A DNA stretch of 64,000 nucleotides. Origin: Amycolatopsis oliviviridis (GTDB lineage Bacteria > Actinomycetota > Actinomycetes > Mycobacteriales > Pseudonocardiaceae). A program made the position numbers and the translations under genes. Location: contig NZ_BNAY01000003.1 of the NCBI RefSeq assembly GCF_014654365.1, forward strand, positions 434,001 to 498,000, given 5' to 3'. Below are positions 7,322 through 16,101 of this stretch, piece by piece; within the stretch, counting starts at the first letter, position 1; each line of letters starts with the position of its first letter. The notes under the pieces are model-generated. The model saw only the letters and a list, made by a program, of their open reading frames with translations, did no database searches and was not told where the DNA came from.

Positions 7322-8412
7322 CAGCGACCTCCGAACGCGTAGCCGCGGCGCCGCATCACCACGAGGAACACCGGGACGCCGATGAGCGCGGTGATCACCC
7401 CGAGCGGCAGTTCCTCGGGCGCGACGAGGGTGCGGGCGAGCAGATCGACCCACACCAGGAAGACCGCGCCCACCAGCGGCGCGAGCGCCAGCACGCGGCG
7501 ATGTCCCGAGCCGGCGACCATCCGCACCACATGCGGCAGGACCAGCCCGACGAACCCGATCGAACCGCTGACCGCCACCAGCAGACCGGTGACGACGGCG
7601 GTGAGCAGGAAGAGCCAGCGGCGCAACGCGGCCGCGTCGGTGCCGAGGCTCATCGCGGTCTCGTCGCCCATCGACAGGACGTCGAGCGCGGTGCCGTAGC
7701 GCAGCAGGACCGCGATCGCGACGGCCACGCCGAACGCGGCCAGCGGCAAGGACGCCCAGGTCGCCGCGCCGAGACTGCCGAGCAGCCAGAAGAGCACGGT
7801 CTGCGCGGCCTGACCGTTCGGCGAGAGGTAGACGAGCACGCTCATCACCGCCTGGAAGGCGTAGGTGAGCGCGACCCCGGTGAGCACGAGACGCAACGGC
7901 GTCAGGCCGAATCTGCTGCGGGCGGCCAGATAGACCAGCGCGGTCGCGCCCAGCGCGCCGAGGAAGGCGGCTGTCGACAGCGCCAGCACGCCGAGTCCGG
8001 CGAACAGGCCGAACACCACGACGGCGGCGGCACCGACCGAGGCGCCCGAGGAGATCCCGAGTACGAACGGATCGGCGAGCGCGTTGCGCACCAGGGCCTG
8101 CACGGCGACCCCGACCACCGCGAGCCCCGCGCCGACGACGGCCGCCAGCAGCACCCGCGGCGTGCGGACCTGCCAGACGATCGAGTACCCGGTGACCTCG
8201 TCGCCGGTGATCGTGCCGCCGGTGATCGCCTTTCCCAGGTAGCGCAGGACATCCGGAAGGGCGACGGTGGACGGGCCGAGCGCGACGCCCGCGATCAGCG
8301 AGATCGCGAGCGCCACCGACAGCAGGAGCACCGGGCCCGTGAGCCGGAGCGGCCGGGCCGTCTCGTCGTCCGGTTCCGCGAACAGGCGGAGCGGTTCAGC
8401 CGGCACGTTCAC
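7321..8412 (-). CDS. FecCD-family ABC permease
   Basis: A 363-residue membrane protein with about ten hydrophobic segments and the FecCD hallmarks: WQVRTPRVLLA after the second segment, GISSGASVGAA in the middle and SGSIGFVGLVLPHVVR near residue 275, which contacts the ATPase. A single permease of this size normally forms a homodimer. The GTG start lies inside the last codons of the methyltransferase gene (17-base overlap), with a second GTG two codons later. Confidence 0.94.
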   Translation of the reverse strand: MNVPAEPLRLFAEPDDETARPLRLTGPVLLLSVALAISLIAGVALGPSTVALPDVLRYLGKAITGGTITGDEVTGYSIVWQVRTPRVLLAAVVGAGLAVVGVAVQALVRNALADPFVLGISSGASVGAAAVVVFGLFAGLGVLALSTAAFLGALGATALVYLAARSRFGLTPLRLVLTGVALTYAFQAVMSVLVYLSPNGQAAQTVLFWLLGSLGAATWASLPLAAFGVAVAIAVLLRYGTALDVLSMGDETAMSLGTDAAALRRWLFLLTAVVTGLLVAVSGSIGFVGLVLPHVVRMVAGSGHRRVLALAPLVGAVFLVWVDLLARTLVAPEELPLGVITALIGVPVFLVVMRRRGYAFGGR

Positions 8413-9136
8413 CGCGCACGATCAGGCGGCGTGCGTGATTGTCGTAAGGCGAGCCGTCGAAATCGCCGAAGCACTCGACGCCGGTGAAGCCCACCGACTC
8501 GAACAGCGCCTTCAGCTCCGCGGCGCTGTACAAGAAGGACAGGATCGACGCTCGCTTCGCGACACCGTCGCGGACCAGGGTCCAATCGGTCTTGAGCCGG
8601 GTCCAGTCGTCGAGGATGGTGTCGCGCATGAACACCGTCCCGCCGTCGACGTCGACCGCCTTCGGGCGGCCGACCCAGCCGGCCAGCACCTCCTTGCCGA
8701 GGACGTCGATCAGCAGCCTGCCACCGGGCGCGAGGCTGGCGTAGGCGTTTCGCAGCACGGCGAGGTTGTCGCCGGGCTCGGTGAAGTAACCGAACGACGT
8801 GTACATGTTGATGATCAGGTCGTACGCGCCGGGCTCGACGTATTCGAGCATGTCGGCCTGGACCAGCTTCACCGCGACACCCGCGTTCTCGCAGGCCTCG
8901 CGCGCGCGTTCGAGCATGGCCGGGCTGAGGTCGACGCCGGTGACGTCGGCGCCCCGCTTCGCCAACGGCACGACGTGGATCGCCGGACCACAAGCCAGAT
9001 CCAGCACCTTCGCGCCGTCGGCGATCTCCAGCAGCGGTGACGTGGCCGTCAGGCGTTCGGCCTCTTCGGCCCGGCTGGGCGGGAACATCACGTCCGCGAA
9101 GCCGACCCACAGGTCGTCGTCCTCGTACCAGTGCAT
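8396..9136 (-). CDS. Class I SAM-dependent methyltransferase
   Basis: A 246-residue enzyme with SAM motif I VLDLACGPAIH, the acidic residue in VTGVDLS, motif II AYDLIINMYTSFGYF and the post-motif GGRLLIDVLG. The start is placed at the ATG at 9136 (MHWYEDDDL), preceded by GGAGTGAG; a GTG eight codons upstream is possible. As the first gene of an overlapping operon with an importer and two biosynthetic-looking enzymes, it may methylate the molecule that operon makes or salvages. The substrate atom (N, O or C) cannot be told. Confidence 0.85.
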   Translation of the reverse strand: MHWYEDDDLWVGFADVMFPPSRAEEAERLTATSPLLEIADGAKVLDLACGPAIHVVPLAKRGADVTGVDLSPAMLERAREACENAGVAVKLVQADMLEYVEPGAYDLIINMYTSFGYFTEPGDNLAVLRNAYASLAPGGRLLIDVLGKEVLAGWVGRPKAVDVDGGTVFMRDTILDDWTRLKTDWTLVRDGVAKRASILSFLYSAAELKALFESVGFTGVECFGDFDGSPYDNHARRLIVRGERAG

Positions 9137-9254
9137 CTCACTCCGCTCGCCGGGCGACACGATTCAGCCCCACAAGTCGTCGGAGGGTCGTCCTCGGTTC
9201 CCGGCGTTCCCGGCTTTCTCGTGGAGTGATCACACGGGCACGGGGCCGGCGGTG

Positions 9255-10259
9255 CTACGGAGGCGGGATCAGGTCGATGAAGAAGGCTTGATCGGGAGCG
9301 CTGGAGCAGCGTTCCCGGACGACCTCGGTGCCCACGGCGGTGTCCAGATCACGCAGGCCGAGGCATTCGCTCGTACCGAGGGGACGGATGACGTAACGGC
9401 CCGTCTCCACCAGGTCCGCCGGACCGACGGTGAACAGCTGGTCCAAACCATCGTCGTCACAGTCGTCGCGGGGTTCGACCAGGTCGTGTCCCATTCCTTC
9501 GTTCACGACCGTGAGACAGCCGATCCCGGTCTCCGGATGGTGCCACTGGATCTGCACGGCGTTCTCCTCCCCGACGGGATCGATGAACACGCGTGGCGAG
9601 CCGGCTCCACCGCAGGGCTGCTGCGCGACGATGGTGCCGGAGTAGAGCTCGGTCCGGTCCTTCCCCTCGGCGAGGCAGAGCTCGGGAGTGCGGGCGGGAC
9701 GGATCTGCGCCCAGCTGCCCACCTCTCGCAAGTCCAGCCCCGGCACCACGGCCCCGGCGGTCTTGTTCTTCGTCGAGGCACCGAAGGAACGGGTCAGATA
9801 TCCCAGGACGCTGGCGAACATGACACTCACGACCGCGACGACGATGACCGGCACCCGCCAACGCCGCCGTCGCCGCGATTCCGGCTCCGGTCCGGGTTCC
9901 GGCGAGACGATCTTCACCGTCAGGTCGTCGACGAGCCGCGGTGGCGTCCCCATCGCGATCCGGGTCCGGGCCTCCACCCATCTCCGTACTTGTTCGTCAT
10001 CGAGTCCGCACGCGTGTGTGAACGTCTCGACGAACGATTCCCTCGGCAATGTGGTGCGGCCGAGAGTGGTCGCGACCGTACTCGCCGGAAGTGTTCCCCC
10101 GAGTTCATTCGCCCGGGCCGCCAACTGACGATAAGTCAATCCGGACCACGTTCTCAATACGCGCAGTGCCGCTGTGAACTCAGCCGGTGAAACCATTGAG
10201 TCCGGTGGTAGAACCGCCGTCGGCGGCTCCCCGTCGTCGCCCCCCTGATCCACAATCAT
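9255..10259 (-). CDS. Membrane-anchored HTH protein with secreted ricin-like domain
   Basis: About 334 residues. An N-terminal XRE-like helix-turn-helix (TYRQLAARANELGGTLPAST, within about residues 20-75) is followed by a basic stretch (SRRRRRWR), one membrane helix (VPVIVVAVVSVMFASVLGYL) and an outside domain of about 150 residues with several Cys and a repeated pattern like ricin-type lectins (SECLGLRDLDTAVGTEVV). The design suggests a sensor that reads an external ligand and contacts DNA, as seen in many actinomycete XRE proteins. An ATG 31 codons further upstream is possible but less likely. It is divergent from the flavin dehydrogenase cassette across a 605-bp gap. Confidence 0.8.
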   Translation of the reverse strand: MIVDQGGDDGEPPTAVLPPDSMVSPAEFTAALRVLRTWSGLTYRQLAARANELGGTLPASTVATTLGRTTLPRESFVETFTHACGLDDEQVRRWVEARTRIAMGTPPRLVDDLTVKIVSPEPGPEPESRRRRRWRVPVIVVAVVSVMFASVLGYLTRSFGASTKNKTAGAVVPGLDLREVGSWAQIRPARTPELCLAEGKDRTELYSGTIVAQQPCGGAGSPRVFIDPVGEENAVQIQWHHPETGIGCLTVVNEGMGHDLVEPRDDCDDDGLDQLFTVGPADLVETGRYVIRPLGTSECLGLRDLDTAVGTEVVRERCSSAPDQAFFIDLIPPP

Positions 10260-10864
10260 CGCTCTAGACTGGCTGAGGCGATCCGAGCCGCGATACCGCC
10301 GTTCAGCGGCGCCGAAATCTTCCGTTCGGGCTACTCGAACGATTTCGAACAAGGCCGAACTGGCCGAAGGTTGCCCAGGCGCTGGTCAGGAAGTCAGGCT
10401 GACCCCAGTCGGCCCGACACCGACCACGTCAGGAGCGGCCCGGAAAATGCCGGGCTCCGAAAAATGAGCAAACGAGAAGAATCCGCGAGTACATCGTCAA
10501 GGGCGACGGTGAACCCGGCGGAAACACCTGGTTCAGCCCGGAAGACATCCACTGAAATCTCCGTTTCGAAGACCGGATGACGCTTGCCGTCACCCATACC
10601 GGGCGGTCATTACGACGATTTTGGAGAGAATCCTTCGCTTGTCGCGAATACATGTGCGGGCAAGGAAAATCGCTGCGCTTTTCGCAGTGGACCGGCAGTT
10701 TGCGGACCGGCGGCGCCGGGTCGATCGTATCGACCCGATCACCGTGAGTCGACAGGTCGAGCGTGGCCGTCTTCATTCACCATGCCCGTCGCCGGAACGA
10801 CCAGGTCCCGTTCGAACTCGGTCGACCACCAATGGCGAACATCGGATTATCTGGAGCGTTGCTG
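10260..10864. other. 605-bp divergent spacer without a supported gene
   Basis: Between the HTH membrane gene and the flavin dehydrogenase gene. Base composition is visibly lower in GC than the flanks (for example around 10440-10660). Short open frames on both strands lack ribosome-binding sites and any recognisable family. The only clear structure is the inverted repeat at 10718-10736. It may hold a long leader or promoters for both genes. Confidence 0.5.
10718..10736. promoter_or_regulatory. Inverted repeat GGGTCGAT-N3-ATCGACCC
   Basis: A perfect 8-bp inverted repeat with a 3-base centre, 128 bp upstream of the flavin dehydrogenase start. It could be an operator for the cassette or a small hairpin in its leader. 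Confidence 0.5.
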
Positions 10865-12307
10865 ATGGACAGCGGGCAAAACGAGGTGACCGAAAGGCAG
10901 GTCGTCGTCGTCGGAGCGGGTAATGCCGGTCTCTGCGCGGGTATAGCCGCACTACAGGCGGGTGCGGACTCCGTCACCGTACTGGAAGCCGCACCGAAGG
11001 AAATGCGTGGCGGAAACAGTTCCTTGACCAGGACAATGCGTTTCTCCTGGCAGGGAAGCCCATTCATCGCCGCACTGCTACGGGATGAGGACAAAGACCG
11101 GGTCGGCGAAATTCTGGCAGGCCGGACGGGATACTCGGACGAGCAGTACCTCGACGACTGGCTCCGGGTGTCCGGCGACCAGGTGGACGCCGCCCTCATC
11201 GAATCGATCGTCCGCCGTTCGACGGACACGATCAGCTGGATGCGCGACTTCGGGCAGCGCTGGGCGCCGAGGCCGACGCCGCTGCCCGGCGACGTGCCGA
11301 TCGTCCTCGACGGCGGCGGCCAGAGCCTGCAGGACCGGAACTTCGACCGGTTCGAACGGCTCGGCGGAACGGTCCGCTACGACAGCCCGGTCACCGGCTT
11401 CGAGCGGACCGCCGACGGCCGCTACCTGCTCCACGGATCCGGGCCCGCGTTCCCGGTGCTCGCCGGCGCGCTGGTGCTGGCGTCGGCCGGTTTCGAGGCG
11501 GACACCGGGTTGCGGGCGCGTCATCTCGGCGAGGAATGGCGGGACGTGAAGCTGCGCGGCGTCCCGTTCAACGAAGGTGCTCCGCTGACGGCGGCCGTCG
11601 GAATCGGTGCCGACACCGCGGGCAACTGGGAGAAGTGCCACACCACGCCGCAGGGCGTCGGCCTGCCCGACCACATGCTGCCGGGGCAGATGCACAAGTC
11701 CCACGGCCTCGCCCGGTACGCCTTCCCGCTGGGCGTCGTGGTCAACCGGGACGGACGCCGCTTCTTCGACGAATCCGGCGGCTACAGCAACCTCACCTAC
11801 GTCTCGCTGGGGCAGAAGATTCAGGAGCAGCCGGGCAGGATCGCGTTCCAGATCTTCGACGACAAGGTCGTCTCGGCGGGCGCGCTCCCGAACGGCTACC
11901 TCGGCGACCCGGCGTCGGTGACCGTCTCCTCGATCGAGGAAGGCGCCCGGCGGCTCGGGATCGACGCCGCGAACCTGGCCGCCGAAATCCAGCGGCTGCA
12001 CGACGGCCAGGCGGAGAAGCGTCTCGGCACGCCCCCGTTCCTGTTCGTCCCGGTGGTCTGCGGTCTGACCTTCACCTACGGCGGGCTGTCCGTGACCCCC
12101 GGCGCCGAGGTGCGCGGCGGCGGGGAACCGATCAGCGGCCTCTACGCGGCAGGCGTGATCGTCGGCGGCCTTTACGACCAGGGATATCCGGGCGGCACCG
12201 GGTTGATGGCGGGTGCCGTGCTGGGCAGGGCGGCCGGCACCTCCGCCGCGGCCCACGCCCTCCGGTCGCGAGAAGGGAAGGCCCGTGCCGTCACCGTCGC
12301 CGACTGA
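10865..12307 (+). CDS. FAD-dependent dehydrogenase, tricarballylate dehydrogenase-like
   Basis: A 480-residue flavoprotein of the fumarate reductase/succinate dehydrogenase flavoprotein superfamily. The FAD-binding Rossmann motif VVVVGAGNAGLCAG is followed by VLEAAPKEMRGGNSSLT, a signature shared with TcuA-type tricarballylate dehydrogenases. The C-terminus closes the FAD site (GLYAAGVIVGGLYDQGYPGGTGLMAGAVLG). The ATG at 10865 has GGAG eight bases upstream. These enzymes oxidise or reduce a C-C bond next to a carboxylate. It heads a three-gene run, overlapping the next gene by 23 bases, so its substrate is probably shared with the Gfo/Idh/MocA enzyme. Confidence 0.85.
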   Translation: MDSGQNEVTERQVVVVGAGNAGLCAGIAALQAGADSVTVLEAAPKEMRGGNSSLTRTMRFSWQGSPFIAALLRDEDKDRVGEILAGRTGYSDEQYLDDWLRVSGDQVDAALIESIVRRSTDTISWMRDFGQRWAPRPTPLPGDVPIVLDGGGQSLQDRNFDRFERLGGTVRYDSPVTGFERTADGRYLLHGSGPAFPVLAGALVLASAGFEADTGLRARHLGEEWRDVKLRGVPFNEGAPLTAAVGIGADTAGNWEKCHTTPQGVGLPDHMLPGQMHKSHGLARYAFPLGVVVNRDGRRFFDESGGYSNLTYVSLGQKIQEQPGRIAFQIFDDKVVSAGALPNGYLGDPASVTVSSIEEGARRLGIDAANLAAEIQRLHDGQAEKRLGTPPFLFVPVVCGLTFTYGGLSVTPGAEVRGGGEPISGLYAAGVIVGGLYDQGYPGGTGLMAGAVLGRAAGTSAAAHALRSREGKARAVTVAD

Positions 12308-13382
12308 GAAGACGATCGTGATCGTCGGACTCGGCAAGATCGGGTCGCTGTACGCCGAGTGCTACGGGCAGGCGGGTCACCGGATCGGCACCGTGGACAT
12401 CGGGAACGGCGCCGACTGGGACCGGGTGGCCCGGGTGCCGGATCCCTCGGGAATCGACGCCTGGGTGGTCGCCACCCCGACGGCCACCCATCTCTCCGTG
12501 GTCGACGAGATCCTGCGGCATCAGCCCGATGCGCGGATCCTGCTGGAGAAGCCGGCCTGCTACCCGGACGAGCTCGACGGCCTCGACCGGACGGTCCGGC
12601 GCAATCCCCGTGCCCGGATCCTCGTCAACGACGTGTATTCCCACAGCGAGGCCGTTCGGCGTTTCGCCACTTCGGTGCGGCAGCTCGGCGAATTCGACCC
12701 GATCAGGAAGATCACCGTCGAATTCACCAAGAACCGCGAGCTCGACATCGCGAACGGCAGATTCGTCGACACCCGGTACGGCGAGGCAGGCTACGAGGGC
12801 TTCCACATGCTGAGCATTCTGCGATCGGTCCTCCCGGCCGATCAGTACCGGACGTATCTCCGGACGATCCCGTCGTCGGTGACGGCGGAGATGCGCGTGC
12901 GAACCTCGGTGGCGGGTTTGCCGGACATCGAGCTCTACACGTCGTCGACCGGCGCCATCGCCTATCCCGGGCTGGCCGGATTCGCCTTCCCCGAAGCCGT
13001 TTCGAGGAACTACCTCACCCCCGCGGTGATCCCCTACGGCTCCGAGTTCCGGTATCGCTTCGCGGACGTGGAACTCCGGTCCGGGCAGCACGTCACCTTG
13101 GTCTTCGAACCGTTCTACGGCGCGGAACCCGATCACAAGAACATCCACGCCGTCCACGTCCGGGGCACGGCGCCCGCGCGCCATTTCCTCGTCGCCGTCA
13201 ACCATTTCAAGGAGGCGCTTCTGACGCAGCTGAACCTGTTGCAGCACCTCGGTGAGGGCACGTCGCTGGTACGCCCGGCCGAGCACCGGTTCCTCGCCGC
13301 GCTGGGTTCGGCGATGTTCACCGGAACCTTCCCGCAGACAACGGAAAACGAGAAGTTCGCACGAATTGGGAGCGAGACATGA
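12285..13382 (+). CDS. Gfo/Idh/MocA-family NAD(P)-dependent oxidoreductase
   Basis: A 365-residue protein starting at a GTG preceded by GAAGGGA. The N-terminal Rossmann domain has IVIVGLGKIGSLYAECYG, then WVVATPTATH and the family marker LLEKPACYP, whose Lys is the conserved catalytic one. The C-terminal half has the alpha/beta substrate domain, with YGEAGYEGFHML in the place of the usual GxxxDxxxH motif: the histidine is kept but the Asp is changed. Family members act on sugars, UDP-sugar acids or inositols. Its start lies inside the flavin dehydrogenase gene and its stop overlaps the next start (ATGA), so the three are translationally coupled. Confidence 0.85.
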   Translation: MPSPSPTEKTIVIVGLGKIGSLYAECYGQAGHRIGTVDIGNGADWDRVARVPDPSGIDAWVVATPTATHLSVVDEILRHQPDARILLEKPACYPDELDGLDRTVRRNPRARILVNDVYSHSEAVRRFATSVRQLGEFDPIRKITVEFTKNRELDIANGRFVDTRYGEAGYEGFHMLSILRSVLPADQYRTYLRTIPSSVTAEMRVRTSVAGLPDIELYTSSTGAIAYPGLAGFAFPEAVSRNYLTPAVIPYGSEFRYRFADVELRSGQHVTLVFEPFYGAEPDHKNIHAVHVRGTAPARHFLVAVNHFKEALLTQLNLLQHLGEGTSLVRPAEHRFLAALGSAMFTGTFPQTTENEKFARIGSET

Positions 13383-14569
13383 CGCGAAGCCTGGAAGATC
13401 TTTCGACGCTGTTGCGACCGGCCAAGGACATGCTGCCCGAGGTCTCGGACCGCGAAACGGCGGTGGCCGAGGTCACGAGCCAGATCAAGAACGACGACGA
13501 CGCCCGTGCCTTGTTCACGAAGGTGTGCCGATTCGAAGCGCCGTTCACGGCGAGCTGGGTCCACGGTCCCGGCGACGATTCCCCTTACCTGTCACTGGAA
13601 CTGGCCGCCGCGTCCCTGGACGACGACCGGTACCGCGCCCTGCTCGCCGAGGTCGTGCTGTCGACGTCGACGTCGATCCCTTACGACTACCGGGCCTTGG
13701 CCGCCGAAAGGCTCGTCCGGATCGGGGCAGGCGAGTTCACCGGCGCACTCCAGGAAGTCGTCGACTCGTACACACCGCTGCCCAAGCGCAGTCTCCAGGC
13801 GAAGATCGCCGTCCCCACCGACGGCATCGACCACCTCTTCGACATCCCGGAGACGGTGACCGGCAGGCTCAATCTCCTGATCGCGGCCAGCCGGGCGAAA
13901 ACGCTGGAGAGCAGGCACATGCTCGCCGTGCGGGTTCTCGCGAACGGCGTCGTGCCCGCGGAACCGGTGGGCGACGCGGAGCGGCTGATCCTCGAAGACG
14001 TCAAGACGACCATGGTGGCGCCGTCGGACTACCTGGTGCCGTGGGACCAGGAATTCCCCGGCGAGAACGGCACGAACCTCACGCTCGCGGAACTGGTGCG
14101 CATCACGCTGATGTGCGGGGAATACGGGCTGCCGGACACCACCGTCCGGCCGGTCCTGGTCGACTTCTACCGCTCCGTGCTGCGGACCGGTGGCCGTTCG
14201 ATCATCGGCCTCGCGGCCGGGGTGTTCCATGTGGAGCACGGCACGCTCGCCACGCCCTCCTACTACTACCAGGGCCGTGACGCGATCCTCGGCAAGGGCT
14301 GCGTGATCGACTGCGTCGGCGGGGCGGTCCTGCAGGAGGGTTCGTTCCTCGGCGGTGGCTACATGCCGATCCTGATCCACACGCACAAGCACATCCGCAA
14401 GGGCGGTCAGGCCGCCGCCTCGGAGCGGAAGCAGATCCTGCCGTGCATTTTCGCGGCGGAGGCGGGCGCCCGGTACCCGATGGACGCGATCGGCCTGTTC
14501 GAAACGGTGGACTACCTCGGCAAGGAGACCCCGTACCAGGGGATCCGGGCGATCCCGCACGCCAAGTGA
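13379..14569 (+). CDS. Unrecognised protein with hexapeptide-like C-terminal segment
   Basis: A 396-residue protein I cannot place in a family. Residues 1-190 are acidic and helical (SQIKNDDDARALFTKV, GPGDDSPYLSLELAAASLDD) and resemble no enzyme I know. Around residues 300-345 the sequence AILGKGCVIDCVGGAVLQEG, then SFLGGGYMPILIHTHKHI, looks like short left-handed beta-helix turns of hexapeptide acyltransferases, with a His pair (HTHKH) where such enzymes keep the catalytic His. No signal peptide or membrane helix is visible. The start overlaps the upstream stop by four bases. A role in acylating or cyclising the product of the two upstream oxidoreductases is only a guess. Confidence 0.7.
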   Translation: MTRSLEDLSTLLRPAKDMLPEVSDRETAVAEVTSQIKNDDDARALFTKVCRFEAPFTASWVHGPGDDSPYLSLELAAASLDDDRYRALLAEVVLSTSTSIPYDYRALAAERLVRIGAGEFTGALQEVVDSYTPLPKRSLQAKIAVPTDGIDHLFDIPETVTGRLNLLIAASRAKTLESRHMLAVRVLANGVVPAEPVGDAERLILEDVKTTMVAPSDYLVPWDQEFPGENGTNLTLAELVRITLMCGEYGLPDTTVRPVLVDFYRSVLRTGGRSIIGLAAGVFHVEHGTLATPSYYYQGRDAILGKGCVIDCVGGAVLQEGSFLGGGYMPILIHTHKHIRKGGQAAASERKQILPCIFAAEAGARYPMDAIGLFETVDYLGKETPYQGIRAIPHAK

Positions 14570-14603
14570 CATACGGCTGAACACGAAATCCACATCTCGC
14601 GAT

Positions 14604-14639
14604 GCCATCGGGCAGGGCGGCTCCGTCCTGCCCGATGGC
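14604..14639 (+). terminator. Hairpin between the oxidoreductase cassette and ugd
   Basis: A perfect 13-bp stem, GCCATCGGGCAGG and CCTGCCCGATGGC, with a 10-base loop, 34 bases after the stop of the unrecognised gene and 25 bases before the ugd start. There is no T-run, so it may terminate weakly; it suggests ugd can be transcribed separately. Confidence 0.65.
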
Positions 14640-14663
14640 CTCGAAAATCGGAGGGTAAGGGAA

Positions 14664-16022
14664 ATGGGTGCATCGTTGGGGGCCAAGGTCGCCGTGATCG
14701 GCGCGGGCTATGTCGGGCTGACCACGGCCGCGTGCCTCTCGTCCTTGGGACACAAGGTCGTCTGCGCGGACGTCGACCAGGAGAAGGTCGACGCGCTACG
14801 GCGTGGCGAGGCGACCATCCGGGAACCGGGGATCTGCGAACTGGTGGTGGACGGGCTGGCGTCCCGGCGGCTGGAGTTCGTCCTCGGCGCGAGCGCGGCG
14901 GCGGCGGGCGCGGACATCGTGATCCTTTGTGTACCGACGCCGATGGGCGCGACCGGCGCGGCCGATCTGAGGGCGCTGGAGTCCGTCGTGACCGAGCTTC
15001 GGGAGCTGCTGCCGCCCGGCTGCGTCGTGGTGAACAAGTCGACGGTCCCCGTCGGCACGGCGGCTCGCGTCGCGGGCCTGATCGATCGCGCCGACGTCGC
15101 GGTCGTGTCCAACCCGGAGTTCCTGCGCGAGGGGTTCGCGGTGCACGATTTCCTGAACCCCGACCGGATCGTGGTCGGCTCGTCCGATCGCGACCCGGCC
15201 CCCGCGCGGCGGGTCGCCGAGCTGTACGGGAAACTCGACACCGCCGTCCTGGTGACCGATTCCGCGAGCGCGGAGATGATCAAGTACGCGTCCAACTGCT
15301 ATCTGGCGACGCGTCTGTCCTTTGTGAACACCGTCGCCGAACTGTGCGAGTACCTCGACGCGAGCATCGACGATGTCACGGCGGGAATGGGCTACGACGG
15401 GCGGATCGGTGACGCGTTCCTGCGGCCGGGACCGGGCTGGGGTGGCTCCTGCCTGCCGAAGGACACTTTCGCACTGCTGCGCACGGCGGAATCGGCGGGA
15501 AGTGATTTCGCCCTGCTGCGGGCAGCTATCGAGACCAACGTCAAGCAGCAGGAACTGGTGGTTGGAAAGGTGCGCAAGGCCGTCGGCGGAGATCTGGCCG
15601 GTGCCCGGATCGGCTTGCTGGGCTTGACGTTCAAGGCCGGGACGGACGATCTGCGGGACTCCCCGGCGCTGGCGGTCGCACGACGGCTGGCCGCCGAAGG
15701 CGCGGAGCTGTCCGGCTACGACCCCAGCGTCCACGCACCGGTCGCGGGTGTGACCGACGACGTCCGGATCACCGGAACCGCCTATCACGCGGCGAACGGC
15801 GCGGCGGCGATCGTGCTGCTGACCGAATGGCCGGAGTTCCGCGACCTCGACTGGGCACGGATCGCCGACCGGCTCGGCGGCTCGTCCGTCATCGACACCC
15901 GCAACCTCCTCGACCCGCCGACCGTGACCAGGACCGGCCTCGCGTACCAGGGCATCGGCCGTCCGGACAGTGCCGGGACTCCGCTGTCGCGCACCGCGGA
16001 CATGGTCGGGCAGGTCGGTTGA
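14664..16022 (+). CDS. ugd: UDP-glucose 6-dehydrogenase
   Basis: A 452-residue enzyme that oxidises UDP-glucose twice to UDP-glucuronate with NAD. The NAD-binding motif AVIGAGYVGLTTA is at residues 10-22, KSTVPVGTA near 125, NPEFLREG near 150 and the catalytic cysteine lies in GWGGSCLPKDTF (Cys263). The start is fixed by GGAGGGTAAGGGAA before the ATG. It follows a terminator-like hairpin and precedes an exporter gene by 79 bp. In this setting UDP-glucuronate could feed the two upstream oxidoreductases, or simply a cell-surface polymer; no glycosyltransferase is in the window to decide. Confidence 0.93.
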   Translation: MGASLGAKVAVIGAGYVGLTTAACLSSLGHKVVCADVDQEKVDALRRGEATIREPGICELVVDGLASRRLEFVLGASAAAAGADIVILCVPTPMGATGAADLRALESVVTELRELLPPGCVVVNKSTVPVGTAARVAGLIDRADVAVVSNPEFLREGFAVHDFLNPDRIVVGSSDRDPAPARRVAELYGKLDTAVLVTDSASAEMIKYASNCYLATRLSFVNTVAELCEYLDASIDDVTAGMGYDGRIGDAFLRPGPGWGGSCLPKDTFALLRTAESAGSDFALLRAAIETNVKQQELVVGKVRKAVGGDLAGARIGLLGLTFKAGTDDLRDSPALAVARRLAAEGAELSGYDPSVHAPVAGVTDDVRITGTAYHAANGAAAIVLLTEWPEFRDLDWARIADRLGGSSVIDTRNLLDPPTVTRTGLAYQGIGRPDSAGTPLSRTADMVGQVG

Positions 16023-16101
16023 CCCAGGGTGGACGACGGGTGGCCCTGCTTGAGCCCCGCTCGTCGTCCGCTCCCCGCCGGCGTCGGGAACAGGAGGACG
16101 G

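Noticed and set aside
3314..9136. NRPS- or NIS-type siderophore cluster
   Set aside because: No adenylation, condensation, carrier or IucA/IucC-like synthetase gene occurs anywhere in the window; only the ligase and PLP enzyme are present.
10371..10860. Several small open frames in the long divergent spacer
   Set aside because: No ribosome-binding sites, no conserved-looking motif, and frames on both strands overlap each other.
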